This document shows positions 11,205 through 21,740 of a stretch of DNA of 64,000 nucleotides, piece after piece. The notes below the pieces were generated by a model. The model ran no database searches and was not told the origin of the DNA. It saw only the letters and a program-made list of their open reading frames with translations. The stretch's first letter is position 1. Each line of letters starts with the position of its first letter. The DNA comes from Vitis vinifera. Lineage: Eukaryota > Streptophyta > Magnoliopsida > Vitales > Vitaceae. The translations under genes were made by a program, and so were the position numbers. The stretch spans positions 1,131,001 to 1,195,000 of the forward strand of contig NC_081815.1 of NCBI RefSeq assembly GCF_030704535.1. The letters are read 5' to 3'.

Positions 11205-12896
11205 CTTTTACAAGTACTTAAATTAAGAGAAATTGTAAATGATTTAATTGTTTTCTATTATAAATTTATAATAAATTACTTTAAAAATATTGAGAAAGAA
11301 TCATTACTGTCAATCAAAACTCATGATCATACAGTTTTTAGTTTTTATTTTTTTTATAAATGTCACAAATACCTAAATAATGAGAAATTGTAAATGATTT
11401 GACTATTTTCAATTATAAATATATGAGAAAGTAGTTTGAAAATATTGAAAAGAAATTAGTATCGTCAATCAAAACTCAAGATTATACCGGTTTTAGTTTT
11501 TTTTTTTTTTTTTTCAATAATGGTGGTGATTGATGGCTTTTTTTTTTTTTTTTAAATCAAAATTCATGAAAGATTAAAATTTAATTTTCTTAATTTTACT
11601 AAAGGCATTTCTATGTTTTAAAGCGAGTCTAATGTAAAATTAACATCAATAATAACTTGTAATTTCATGAGTACTCATGTTTTGTAAAATATTTTAAGAA
11701 TATTTATAGTGCTTTTCTTCTTTATATTAATTTTCAATGAAAAATGTAATCTTGAAAAGAGTAAAAAAAAAAAAATTATTTAAGCTTTATAAATATAGAA
11801 ATCTTATATTTTTGCTATTAAACTTGAAATGTATAGATAAATGCAGATTCTAAGTAAAAAAAAAAAAATGCAAGATAATTAATTTCTCAAGAAATATAAA
11901 CCATTATTTTAAGATATATATATATTTATAAAAAATAAATTTTAAGATAAATTATAAAAGACACTTTTATATTTTTATTCATTTCTCAATTTTTTTTATC
12001 ATTTTTTAGAAAGTGTGGATTTGAATAAACAAAGGTAAAAAAACAAACAAACAAACAACTTGCCTATATTAATTTAATAAATAAAGAAATCACTTTTTAA
12101 AAAAAATTATAAAAACTAAAAAATTGTTACAAATTTTAAAATTTTCAGTTCATATCACATTGGTAGAAATGTAATTTGGCCACTTAATTGAGGGTTTTAG
12201 AAAAATCAATTTGAATAAATATAAGCAAATATTTAAATCTAAGCCCTCAAAACACTGTAAGACCTTAGGGTCATGTCACCCTATAGTCCATGTTTGTAAA
12301 TAATATAATTAATATTATCATATTACCTTTGGACGACCTTAGGTTTATGTCCCACCCCATGGTCAATTTAACGAATAAAATTCAACAGGCCGGCAGCCTC
12401 TAAAGAGGAATATATCAATTTTTTTTTCTTCATATATTTAAGTCTCACAAACAATAATATCTTGAAAATTTTTAAATATTTTATTTTACATATAAAAAAT
12501 TATATTCATTGTTTTCAGCAATACAATAAGCATCAACCTCTTATGAATATCAGTTTCTTTTTAGGATTGATTCTGATGTTATATGTAACACTTTAGTTAA
12601 AAATATAATAATTTAAAACAAATATTTTTTAAGATATAGTGGTCAAAATTTATTTCAAGCATATAAACCTATCCAATTTTTTTATGTTCACATATTTTAT
12701 TGTAATTAAAAATTGTTGAGGAGAAAAAAACATGATGGGGCATCAAATTTCTTAGAAAAAAAACAAAAACTAGACTATCTACGTTTATTCAAAGTTGAGT
12801 GGAGTCCTCGAGTTCTTATATGTAATGGGTAATCTCCAAAGCCTTCTAGAATGATGAGGAATCATTAGGGTTTCAAAAGAGTCTATGAGTAGGTAA
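11205..12896. repeat. Local repeat unit, copy B
   Basis: The most complete copy of the unit seen three times in the first 14.2 kb. Its left part (11,205-11,640) matches 1-435 and its right part (12,190-12,896) matches 9,079-10,160 with the TRIM removed. The middle 550 bp is AT-rich and poor in information, with many A and T runs, and no clear counterpart was found in copy A. There is no coding potential. Since no transposon proteins or terminal repeats mark the unit, a decayed segmental duplication is as likely as an old transposon. Confidence 0.65.
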
Positions 12897-13609
12897 TGTT
12901 CCAAATCTTCTCAATTTAATTTAGATAGAGAAAAGGAAAATTAAATTCAAAATTGAGACAAATATTTAGATAGGTATTCCTAAATCATTGTATTCTTTTC
13001 TTATTCATACAAAAAATAAAATACATAAAAATATATGATTTAAATAAGATTAAGATATTTTTAATAAATCAATTTTATATTGAATAATAAATAATAAAAT
13101 AAATAAATAAACAAAAGGCCAACAACTTAAACAGGGCACACAACTGGTCTCCCATTAGGAGTACGAAATCTGTACTATAACATGCTTCTAGGTCTAGTGT
13201 CCACTTTCTTCTCTTCCACTTTTGAACTTTATAATCCTTCGTGACCCATAATTCGAAGGATTGGTTCATCCCAAAGCCTTCCTTTATATTCCACTACTTC
13301 TTAAAAAAATAATTTAACCTTGTTTTAAACAAATTCTTAAAAAAAATAGTTTCCAATTAAAAAAATTGTAAAATGTGTTTTAAAAAGTAAAAAAAAACAA
13401 TTATTTTAAACAAAAATAATAATAATTTTTCAAAAATAGTTTTAAAATAATCTCCTAGTTAGATAAGTTGATGGAGATAACAAATCCACTGCTTCGGACA
13501 ACTTTTAGTGATATTTATTAATGATATAAATACAAAAAAAAATATCATTAAAAAAAAGAAATTTAAGTTAATTAATATTAAATTTTTTGAACAAAATTAG
13601 AAACTTGGT
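12897..13609. other. AT-rich spacer with possible gene remnant
   Basis: Mostly simple A/T-rich DNA with short runs of A and T. The only stretch of higher complexity is 13,110-13,300, described separately. Confidence 0.5.
13075..13300 (-). pseudogene. Possible F-box associated domain remnant
   Basis: Read on the minus strand, this piece gives a 64-residue frame with the phrases FELWVTKDYKVQKWKRR and WTLDLE. They resemble the pattern I/L-W-V-x-K-D-Y ... W followed by a short strand ending in D-L, typical of the FBA region at the C-terminus of plant F-box proteins. The frame starts and ends without the rest of such a gene (no F-box), and the surroundings are junk AT-rich DNA. I read it as a decayed fragment. 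A weakly similar stretch on the minus strand near 11,110-11,160 (AGTGGAAAATAAAAGACGAC) may come from another copy. The homology is from motif memory only. Confidence 0.4.
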
Positions 13610-14170
13610 GAGAAAGTAAAGGAATTAATTTCACAAGGACATAAATCCCGAGAAATTGAAAATGATTTGATTATTCTCTATCATAATTAAAAATGGTTAC
13701 AAATCTTAGAATTTTTAATCCATATCAACATGTTCACAAACCCATCACTTCACCTTGACAGCAGTGTAATTTGGCCACTTGATTGAGGGCTTTAGGAAAG
13801 CAATTTAAATAAATATTATAAGCAAATATTTAAATCCAAGCCCACCAAACCCTTGACGACCTTACGTTCAAGTCACACCACTCCACGTTTGTAAATAATA
13901 TAACTAATAAAATTTGATCTTTACCCGCCAAAGAGTATATATCAATTTTTTTTTTCCTATTTCTAAGTCTCGCAAACATTAATATTTTACAAAATTTTAA
14001 ATATTTTATTTGTATATCAAATATTATAGTCATACAATTAAGACACATCACCTTTATAAATATTATTTTCCACGTAGAATAGATTCTTATACCATATGTC
14101 ACACTTTAGTTAAGGATATGGTAATTTAAACAAATATTTTTTAAGATAATCCTAAAAATTATTTTAAATT
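13610..14170. repeat. Local repeat unit, copy C (partial, diverged)
   Basis: The first part (13,620-13,690) resembles the start of copies A and B. The rest (13,740-14,160) resembles their right part, including GTAATTTGGCCACTT, AAATATTTAAATCCAAGCCC and GTTTGTAAATAATATAACTA. It is shorter and more diverged than A and B, so it is probably the oldest or least constrained copy. Confidence 0.6.
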
Positions 14171-14711
14171 TTATGATACCCATTAAGTGTATTAGGAAAT
14201 TGCCTTTTCAATTAAATATTAAAATATTTTTTAAAAGACAATTTTAATTTTAAATTTAAATTTATCTTTATTTTTTAAAAAAAAAGTAATTTTATTTATT
14301 CTTATTACCTTTTTTTTTTCTTTTTCTTAATTTAATATTCTCACTACACCAATTGATACAGAGTATTTTTTTATCTACGCAAAGAGCAGTAACCTAAGAT
14401 CGAAACAGATCAGTATAAAGTATTCTTAGATCTTCCATAATTTGACTTGAATTAACAAGACACAAGATTGTTATCATGAAAACGGTAGGAAAGGGAGAGG
14501 GTCCTTATCTTCAATCGTTCTCATCCACTATAGCCCGTTCCTTGTTTGAGTGATTGTACACTCCTTTGGCTTCATTCATTGACCATATATTTAAAATCCA
14601 ATGAATTATGGACAAGAAATTTTCTCTCAAGCTCCATGAGCCTCACGGCCTTTTGATTGTCAATTTATTATTAACTAATCACGCGATACAATTTCTCTTC
14701 ATCCACTATAT
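14171..14711. other. Upstream region of the RING-H2 gene
   Basis: AT-rich to about 14,340, then DNA of normal complexity up to the RING-H2 start. It should hold that gene's promoter and 5' UTR. I see no certain TATA box; candidates near 14,587 (CATATATTTAAA) and 14,706 (CTATATATGG) are too ambiguous to call. Confidence 0.4.
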
Positions 14712-15302
14712 ATGGATATAAATCTCAAGCCATTATATATCCATGGCCATTCTATAAACCCTAATATGTTTGAGATTCCAAGCCCCTTTCTGCCACCACC
14801 ACCACCTCCGCCGGTCAAACACCAGCTGCCCATGTTGTACTACGGCCTCATCGTGGTCGGCACTGCCGCTTTTGTGCTTGCTCTGTACAATCTTATTGTG
14901 ATCAGATGGTGCAGCAACAACCGGAGTAGATCACGGAGGAGAGAACATCATTTCTTTGATCCCAGACCGAGTCAGAGTTTTGAGAACATGAATTTGGGAT
15001 TGGTGTCGAGTTTCAAGTACAGGAAAGAGGGGGTGGCTCAGGAGCAAGCGGCGGAGTATGAATGTGCGGTTTGTTTATCGGTTTTTGAGGAGGGGGAAGA
15101 TGTTAGGAAGCTGCCAAAGTGTAAGCACTCCTTTCATGCTCCTTGTATAGATATGTGGCTCTACTCCCACTCTGATTGCCCACTCTGTCGCGCGAGGGTG
15201 GAGCCTGCTGTTGTTCATTGCCAGGCTGAGGCTGAGGCTGAGGCTGTGACTCAACCGGAGAATCCGAGAGGTGGGTTGAGAGATTCAGGCGAGTCAGTTT
15301 GA
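14712..15302 (+). CDS. ATL-type RING-H2 finger E3 ubiquitin ligase
   Basis: An intronless 196-aa protein. It has a short N-terminus with a run of eight prolines (residues 28-35 region), one membrane segment at about residues 43-65 (YYGLIVVGTAAFVLALYN), a basic patch (RSRSRRR, 71-77), and a RING-H2 domain with C118, C121, C137, H139, H142, C145, C156 and C159, including the LPKCKHSFH and CIDMWL signatures. ATL proteins are membrane-anchored ubiquitin ligases that pair with E2 enzymes and often act in defence or hormone responses; the target here is unknown. The GLD motif usual between membrane segment and RING is degenerate (NLGLVSSFKY, 94-103). Met19 is a possible alternative start. The last 30 residues are rich in Glu and Ala and not conserved in the family as I know it. 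Confidence 0.9.
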   Translation: MDINLKPLYIHGHSINPNMFEIPSPFLPPPPPPPVKHQLPMLYYGLIVVGTAAFVLALYNLIVIRWCSNNRSRSRRREHHFFDPRPSQSFENMNLGLVSSFKYRKEGVAQEQAAEYECAVCLSVFEEGEDVRKLPKCKHSFHAPCIDMWLYSHSDCPLCRARVEPAVVHCQAEAEAEAVTQPENPRGGLRDSGESV

Positions 15303-15985
15303 GATTGTTTGCTTCTCATCAAGAAGATGGGTAGATACATATTTGTATAACACAGGATCAGCAATTTATGGTCAGATTTTATACACTTTTTTAATACTTT
15401 TTGGGACTTTAGAACATGGGAATCACTGTTTTTTTTGGAGGATGGGGTTTGTGATGAACTTGTCCCAAAAGCAAAAATAAGAAAAGGCAGGCCTGTTTGG
15501 TAGTCTGTTATTGAAGACAGAAAATACTTTTAGGTCAAGAAATTATTTCTCATGCATATTTTAGGTCTCAAATAGATTTTTCATCCTTAAAACAACTCAG
15601 TACTGTTTTTAAAAGCTGTTTTTGAAAACGTTACAACAGTACCCGAAAGGAAATTGGTGAGTAATGTACTTCCAAGTTTCAACCCAAAAGCTCAAGGAAT
15701 AATTCTGTGGAAATTTAATAGATTAACAGCTCCAGTCAATGACAAATGAGAAACCGTGTCTGCCTACGTGCAGCTTTAGGACTTTATGTACACAGTTATG
15801 TCTGAATGTATGAACGTACGAAGGAGCAAATCTGCAACATCAGAAATAATTCGATAGAACTCCCCCATGGTTTCAAACCAAGTCAACAAATGCTGGGGTA
15901 ATTTTGTCAAGTGTAACATAGCCAAAGACACAACAGATAATTCACAATGGAGCTAGTGAATATATTTTACAAGATATGTAAATAG
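15303..15985. other. Convergent 3' spacer, RING-H2 and VPS2
   Basis: Holds the 3' UTRs of two genes that face each other. A stretch at 15,487-15,650 opens with GCCTGTTTGGTAG and ends with repeated CTGTTTTTGAAAAC-like words and CAGTACCC, which suggests a small decayed MITE, but its terminal repeats are too weak to define. Confidence 0.4.
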
Positions 15986-18900
15986 CTACATTCTCCTCAA
16001 GTTGTCCAAACGTGCCTGTAAATCATTGTCGATTCCACTGTCATCATTTCCTGTTGTTCCTGTTGCTTCGGCTTGTGCAACCTTGTTCTTTGCAGCTGGT
16101 GCAGCGACAGCAGCTGAGGGTGCATTGAGAAGCTGTGGATTGAATTAAAACATCATTGTTATTGCCTCAAAAATAATTCATTAGAAAACTGCTAGAGCTT
16201 AGTTCTGGAGGGCATGGAAGAAACATAGATAAATGAGAAAATAGTACCTCTGATTTGATATCAATGCCAATCTCATCAAGAACCTGGCTCACGAGTTCTT
16301 CTGTTTCTTCCTCTTCCTCATCCCCTTCCAAAGCATCATCCACGGCATCTCCCATAACCTCCATTGTCATTTCCATCTTCTCGTTCTGCCTCTCAAATTC
16401 TTGCATAATTTTCTGCAATGATGGTAAGTTCATCTGCCTGTTCATCTGGCCCATTGCCTTTGTGACACCTTTCATGGCCTGCCCCATTGCTTGTGTTGAT
16501 TTCAAAGTCTGCAGTTTTTGAAATGGTCCAACTTTTAGTATTCAAATAGAATATCCAGGAAGGTTCAAATGAAGTAAGTCTAAAAGACATAACCCTCACA
16601 GCTGGAGAAAAGGAAAATCATCAACAATTCAACAAAAATCAAATGTGTCCTATCCCAAACATAGAAAATTCTTGGTTCCTTAGCGAGTTGAAACTTTTCT
16701 GATTAAATTTTGTATCTTTTATATCCAAAGCTACCAAGGCATGGAATATTTCCAAATACTGATTAAATATTTTTACAATTTTTTTTTCTGATCACATAAA
16801 ATTTTCCTGAAATTAGCTTTTTCCCATTGTCAAGCAGCCCTGTTAAACTGTTAAATATCATGCATCCACTTGAATTCATCTATACAAAGGAAAGCAAGAG
16901 ACCATTCATTTTTTATTGCTAAGCACAAAAAAACAATCAGAAGATAAATATAAACAATATGTGAGCAGTTAAACACAGAAAAGGATGATTAAACATCATC
17001 AGATATCAAAAAAAGGATATCATATGATCCACACCAAACAAAAGAAAATAAAAGCTTTTTTTTTTTTTTTTTCAGGAAAAAGGAAAAAGAAAGCACTGTG
17101 TACCTGAATTCTAAGAGCCACCCCCTGGAGTTGTGATTTAAGCTTATAGAATTTTTCAATCTGGTGTCGCGTTCTGATAAGATCTTTTGCCATCACTTTC
17201 ACAGCTCCCTGAAAACAGAAGTACCCAATTCAATTTATATGTGTGTGGTGGCTATGAAACTTGATCCATTTGTTCCCATTGATAATTCTAGAAACACAAT
17301 AAATCTTAAAAAGGAAAGATGGGACTCTGCCCATTAATTATAAATACTGCAAGCTACAGGAAGTCAGCACTCCACATCCAACCCTTTCACATAAATACAC
17401 AGAGCACAATTTGTTTGCATACAAAGCCCTATCAAACCTTTTAACAAACCAAGCTAGGTGAGCCCAACAACAGGCCAGAATCTTGCTTTAAAAATCAAAA
17501 GAGTCTAATATGGCTATGACCCCCCAACATATTTTAAAATATCTAATTTCCAGTGCACAGATTTGGAAGAAAGCTTTCAGTTCTAATGCAGAAATTGTAT
17601 CAGGATTTTTGTTTTTCAAGAGAAGAAAGATTATCAATATGGTGATGAATCAGAAATGGTCAAGAACTACAACTTTTTCCTCAAATATAAAAAAGTTTAA
17701 TCAAACATTGTAACTAGAAAATCAATTTGCTTAATGATTTTCACATCAACAAGTGATAGAGCAATAAGTTCCTCATTTTCAAAATAAACCAATCAAACCC
17801 AAATATAATTCCACATGGATGTCAACATATAGAATACACAATGCCAGACATGTTAAAGAATGATTGTTTTGTTCCAAAAAGATAAACTAAATCATGGATG
17901 AGTTATATTTGCCCTCTCCACCAGCTTTGAGGGGTAGGTGGGGTAAGAATTAGGTTCAAGAGAGCTCAAACTCTACCTATGGAAAGGGGCAGTATACCAT
18001 GTTCAGAAATAAAGAACTATATTTGGTCACCAAAAAAAGAAAGGTTCACATTGTCCAAAAAGCACTCACCATCTGTCCTTGCTTGGCACTCTTCTTAATT
18101 TCTACAATGAGTTTCTTCTCCTGTGCTTGTAGACCTTGTCTTTCCCTTTCTATTTCCCTAATCGATTTATCCAGCATCCTTTTATTTTCCCGCAGAAGTT
18201 CTGAAGATCACAAGACCATAATCTCAGTATATAAATAGTTAAGTAAAATAGAAACTAGCTGCCATAACTGCAAAAAGAATGGTCCAATCTTCCTTTTCCA
18301 TTTACAACTATTAATACAGGTTCATAATCAATAACCTAATTTGAAGCCACAGGGAATTTACTGCCAAACCAAAACTGAGCAAATTATTCACACAAAGAGT
18401 GCACGACCCTGCTTACATTCAGTCGATATAACCTGAATGTCCATGACATGCTTATATTTCATTCATTTTGATAATTAATCAAATCATCATATATAACTGC
18501 ATGCAGTGTCGAAGCAATCTACTATATACTCATTGTGATCAATATTCTATGAGCTTGATTTTCATATGCAAAAGTTTTAAGAAAAGTACTGAAATTTATT
18601 TGAGAAACATCATAGAATAATTCTTTTTATTAACATGTGACACATCTGCCTAAATTTGAACAAGGTAGACGTGATAGCAACAAAAAGAAAAAGAAGTTGA
18701 CTTCAATTAACACCACGTTTTTGCATAAAATCACAACATAGTCTTCCTTAATCAGTAAGTTAAGATGCCTCACAGTCATCGAAAAGTCAATCTCTAACAC
18801 CAGGTTCATCATCACAATTTCGATAATCTAAATTGCACGATCGTCCAATTCAAAACCCTACAGAACCCTAAAATTCCATCCGGAAGCACCAAATGTGACC

Positions 18901-19266
18901 GATGATCTATCACAAAGATTGAACCTCATACATCAGACGAGGGAACAACTATATACAGTTATCCTGAGCAAGATCAATAAAAAAATATTCCAAATTTGGT
19001 ATTTCTTTCAACTCGATCCCGAAATCAAATTCAAGCACCAATAACCCCTAACTCGATGCATCATCGAATATCAATAGCATCGAATTTGAATTCAATTTGC
19101 ATATTATTCGAAGAGATTAACATAAATACACTTCAAAAAATCTAGAATATGCGTTAAAAAAAAAATGAACCAGAATAAATCTAAGAAAGAAGAAGAGCAT
19201 GAAATTAACAGAATGTCAGAAACATGAACCTGCAGGAGTCTTTTTCTTGCCGAAGAGGAAACTCAT
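15986..19266 (-). CDS. VPS2.1: ESCRT-III subunit VPS2 (CHMP2 type)
   Basis: Five exons on the minus strand: 19,266-19,230; 18,200-18,070; 17,208-17,104; 16,508-16,248; 16,132-15,986. All introns are GT-AG and the phase closes to a 226-aa protein, close to the roughly 225 aa usual for plant VPS2. It starts MSFLFGKKKTPAELLREN, followed by the basic helix RMLDKSIREIERERQGL that inserts in the membrane. The core helices run through the VMAKDLIRTRHQIEKFYKLK and MNLPSLQKIMQEFERQNEKM regions, then an acidic stretch (EGDEEEEETEEL, about 152-163). The C-terminus LQARLDNLRRM is a MIM1 motif that binds the MIT domain of VPS4/SKD1. ESCRT-III forms filaments on endosomes and pinches cargo vesicles into multivesicular bodies. 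The .1 suffix is the best match by memory; a VPS2.2 or VPS2.3 copy is less likely because those diverge more. Confidence 0.95.
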
Positions 19267-19416
19267 GGCGAATAGACCAAAAACTGCAACGACGAAATTC
19301 TCTGATCCGATCTGTGAATGAAATGAAGACTGAAGAAAATCTAGGCTGCTATTGTATATCAGAGATCGAAAAGTTTGCGTACGCGGTGGAGTCGTTGGGG
19401 GGAAGGAACACGCTTA

Positions 19417-19650
19417 CACGTGGCAGATAACTGAAAGGGTAGGACCCGTTGAAGCTTCCCCTGCGACTGCGATATTGTCTGGATTTGGGTTTCTCTTGGG
19501 CCTTCCTTTGATATAGTTGAGCTTCAGCCCAATGGCATTCCCGCCACCAAGAAACTAAATCCGAACCTTTGGGCCACTGAGTCAAAAGATTTTAAGCAAC
19601 CCATTGGGCCCAAAACCCACTAAAGCCCAATCCACTTCCAGTCCTTCATG
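19417..19650. promoter_or_regulatory. VPS2 promoter: G-box and site II cluster
   Basis: A perfect CACGTG (ACACGTGGC context, an ABA-response type) lies at 19,417-19,422, about 150 bp upstream of the VPS2 start. From about 19,495 to 19,650 the words TGGGCC, GGGCCC or AGCCCA occur at least six times. Such site II elements are bound by TCP factors and are common in promoters of constitutively active plant genes. The role is inferred from motif and place only. Confidence 0.5.
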
Positions 19651-21320
19651 GGCTTGAGTTTTTAGTTTTTTAGTTTTTTTTTCTCATATTATATTCCTTC
19701 TATATACTTTTTTCTAAAACTCATTTTACTTTTTTTTTTCCTCTTCCACATAAAAATAAATAATTTAAAAATATACTACTTACTAAAAATTTTAGTAATA
19801 TTTTATTTTATTTATATTTTTTATAATAAACCTAACATTAAAAAAATAAATTTTTAATTTATATTTTCTAAGTACTTTTGGAGAACAAAACGCTATTCAA
19901 ACATTACTTTTACCATTTCAAAAAACTCTTTTAAAAAAAAGAAAAGAAAAGAAAAGAAAAAACAACATTCTTGGGATGGGTATGATTAAGAACAGCCCTA
20001 GAGAAAAGCAGTGGTTGACCATAAAAAATAAAACAAAATAACATAAAAAAATCAAAGGCAACAGATTTATAGTTATCCTGAACTGCAGAAAAATGGAGTG
20101 CAATATTTGTCTTACAAGTTGTCAGACCCACGAGTTGTGCACTAAGGTGTGTGGGGAATATTCTCCACCCACTTTAGGCTTCTCATGTCAACGTTGGTGC
20201 CATAAGTCTAAAGATCTTAAGGGCATCCCATGAAGAAAGAAAAGGCCTTTTGGCTGGCCATCAACCCCATGGCCACTGGCCACTAGCCACTAGTGTATCA
20301 ATGAACTTTACTGCCCTTTAATGGCTCTCCTTTTGTGTGGAACTGACTTTTAGACCCTGTGTTTTGATCATCCAAACAGACCCTGTCCTCCACTTCCCTT
20401 TTCATGGAACACCCCCATCGTGTGTTCACACCCGCTCACAAGTTTGAAGAAGACAATGAAAGATTTATTGTGGGACTAATGTCACGTTTGGGAGTGATTC
20501 TTGTAAAAGAGCTTTTTTAAGTTGCACTGCTTTTATCGACATCGTTTTTATTACAAGCACTTTAGTGAAGAATCCGGTTCACGTTTAGACATACACAAAA
20601 AGTATTGTTTTGAATGTATTGAACTCAGAATAAAGTTTGAGTTTATTATGATTTGAAACTTTGTACTCAAAAAAGTAATTTGGGCACACTATTTGATCAT
20701 TTAAGTTTTTTGCTGCTTTTTAGACGCATTCCATCAAACTCAATAGTGTCATAAATTAGCTTAAATTTGACTTAATGCGTGATAATATTTTTTTTCATTA
20801 CCCAACCTTTTTTTGTGATGGTTTTAAAATTTGATTTTAGAACTTTATCAATATTTAAAATGTTTTTGATATTTTAAAAATATTTGTTATATAATAAAGA
20901 TAATATATTGATTCGTGTAGAAAATCGTAAATCGAAAAAATTACGATTAGATAAAAAAAAAAATCTACGATTAAAATATAAACACAATCACTATAACCCT
21001 ACAATCAAATCCCTCCTCTGTTATCACAAATCCTTCAAAAAATTTTAAAATTATAATTTCATCATATATATATATCCCAATGAAACCTTTTCGAGTCTAT
21101 CAAATAGTATTCACATCATCAAACTTTATCAACTAAATAGAATTCAGAATCTCAGATCACCAGTCTAACAACATTTATTTATTAAATAATTATTTTTAAT
21201 TAAATTTTCTAAAATATATACCAAAACTTCCAATCTAATATTTTTTAAAACCCACCAAAAAATTTTCAAAACAAGGAAGGCGATCACATCCGAGACAAAC
21301 ATGAAAGGGACGTGATGTAT
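19651..21320. other. AT-rich spacer, no gene seen
   Basis: A long AT-rich stretch (19,660-19,960), then 20,100-20,460 of normal complexity, then AT-rich DNA again to 21,300. A phrase at 20,480-20,620 (GTCACGTTTGGGAGTGATTC, followed by CTTTT and AAGCAC words) looks like the edge of a decayed DNA transposon, but no partner end was found. No gene is supported. Confidence 0.45.
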
Positions 21321-21740
21321 ATATGACAGCCTTGTCAGACGGCACCAGAGTTAAAAACAATAGATTCAACCCACGCGCGAAAAAGACCTTCGCCACTCAC
21401 CACACACTCGTGTCTGCAAAATCACCATCCCGTCGGAAGGCTGCTCTTGCACACGAGTGGTGGTGCAAGTGGGGCACGTTCCCAAAAGGTTTCCTCAGAC
21501 ATGCCAGGTGTTCACGTGCGGCTCTGTCCCCCCACGCGCTTTGTTGCGACCACGCCACCACATTCTCTCATCAATTTCCCTTTCTCTCGGCTCTACTTCT
21601 CGATCTTTATCTGGGGAGCCAGAGCACGTGCTGGTCCCACGTGGGTCCTAAATGTCTGTCGCGGCCCCACTGTATTATTTCTACGTCCTTAGTGGTGGGT
21701 GTGATGTTGTACTTCTCTGGCGCTTGTCTACCTCAGTGAT
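21320..21740. other. GC-richer island with three G-boxes
   Basis: A 420-bp island stands out from its AT-rich surroundings. It has three perfect CACGTG motifs at 21,513-21,518, 21,625-21,630 and 21,638-21,643, and a further GGCACGTT at about 21,475. A plus-strand frame of 138 codons spans it (21,323-21,739), but its protein has no domain I know, and two other plus frames are open too, as expected for GC-richer chance DNA. It is more than 2 kb from the nearest recognised gene start. It could be a distal control region or the promoter of an unrecognised transcript. Confidence 0.4.

Noticed and set aside
16255-16521. 88-codon plus-strand frame rich in Ser
   Set aside because: Antisense shadow of VPS2 exon 4.
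21323-21739. 138-codon plus-strand frame in the G-box island
   Set aside because: No known domain, other frames in the same stretch are open too, and there is no clear start context. Kept only as part of the island finding.
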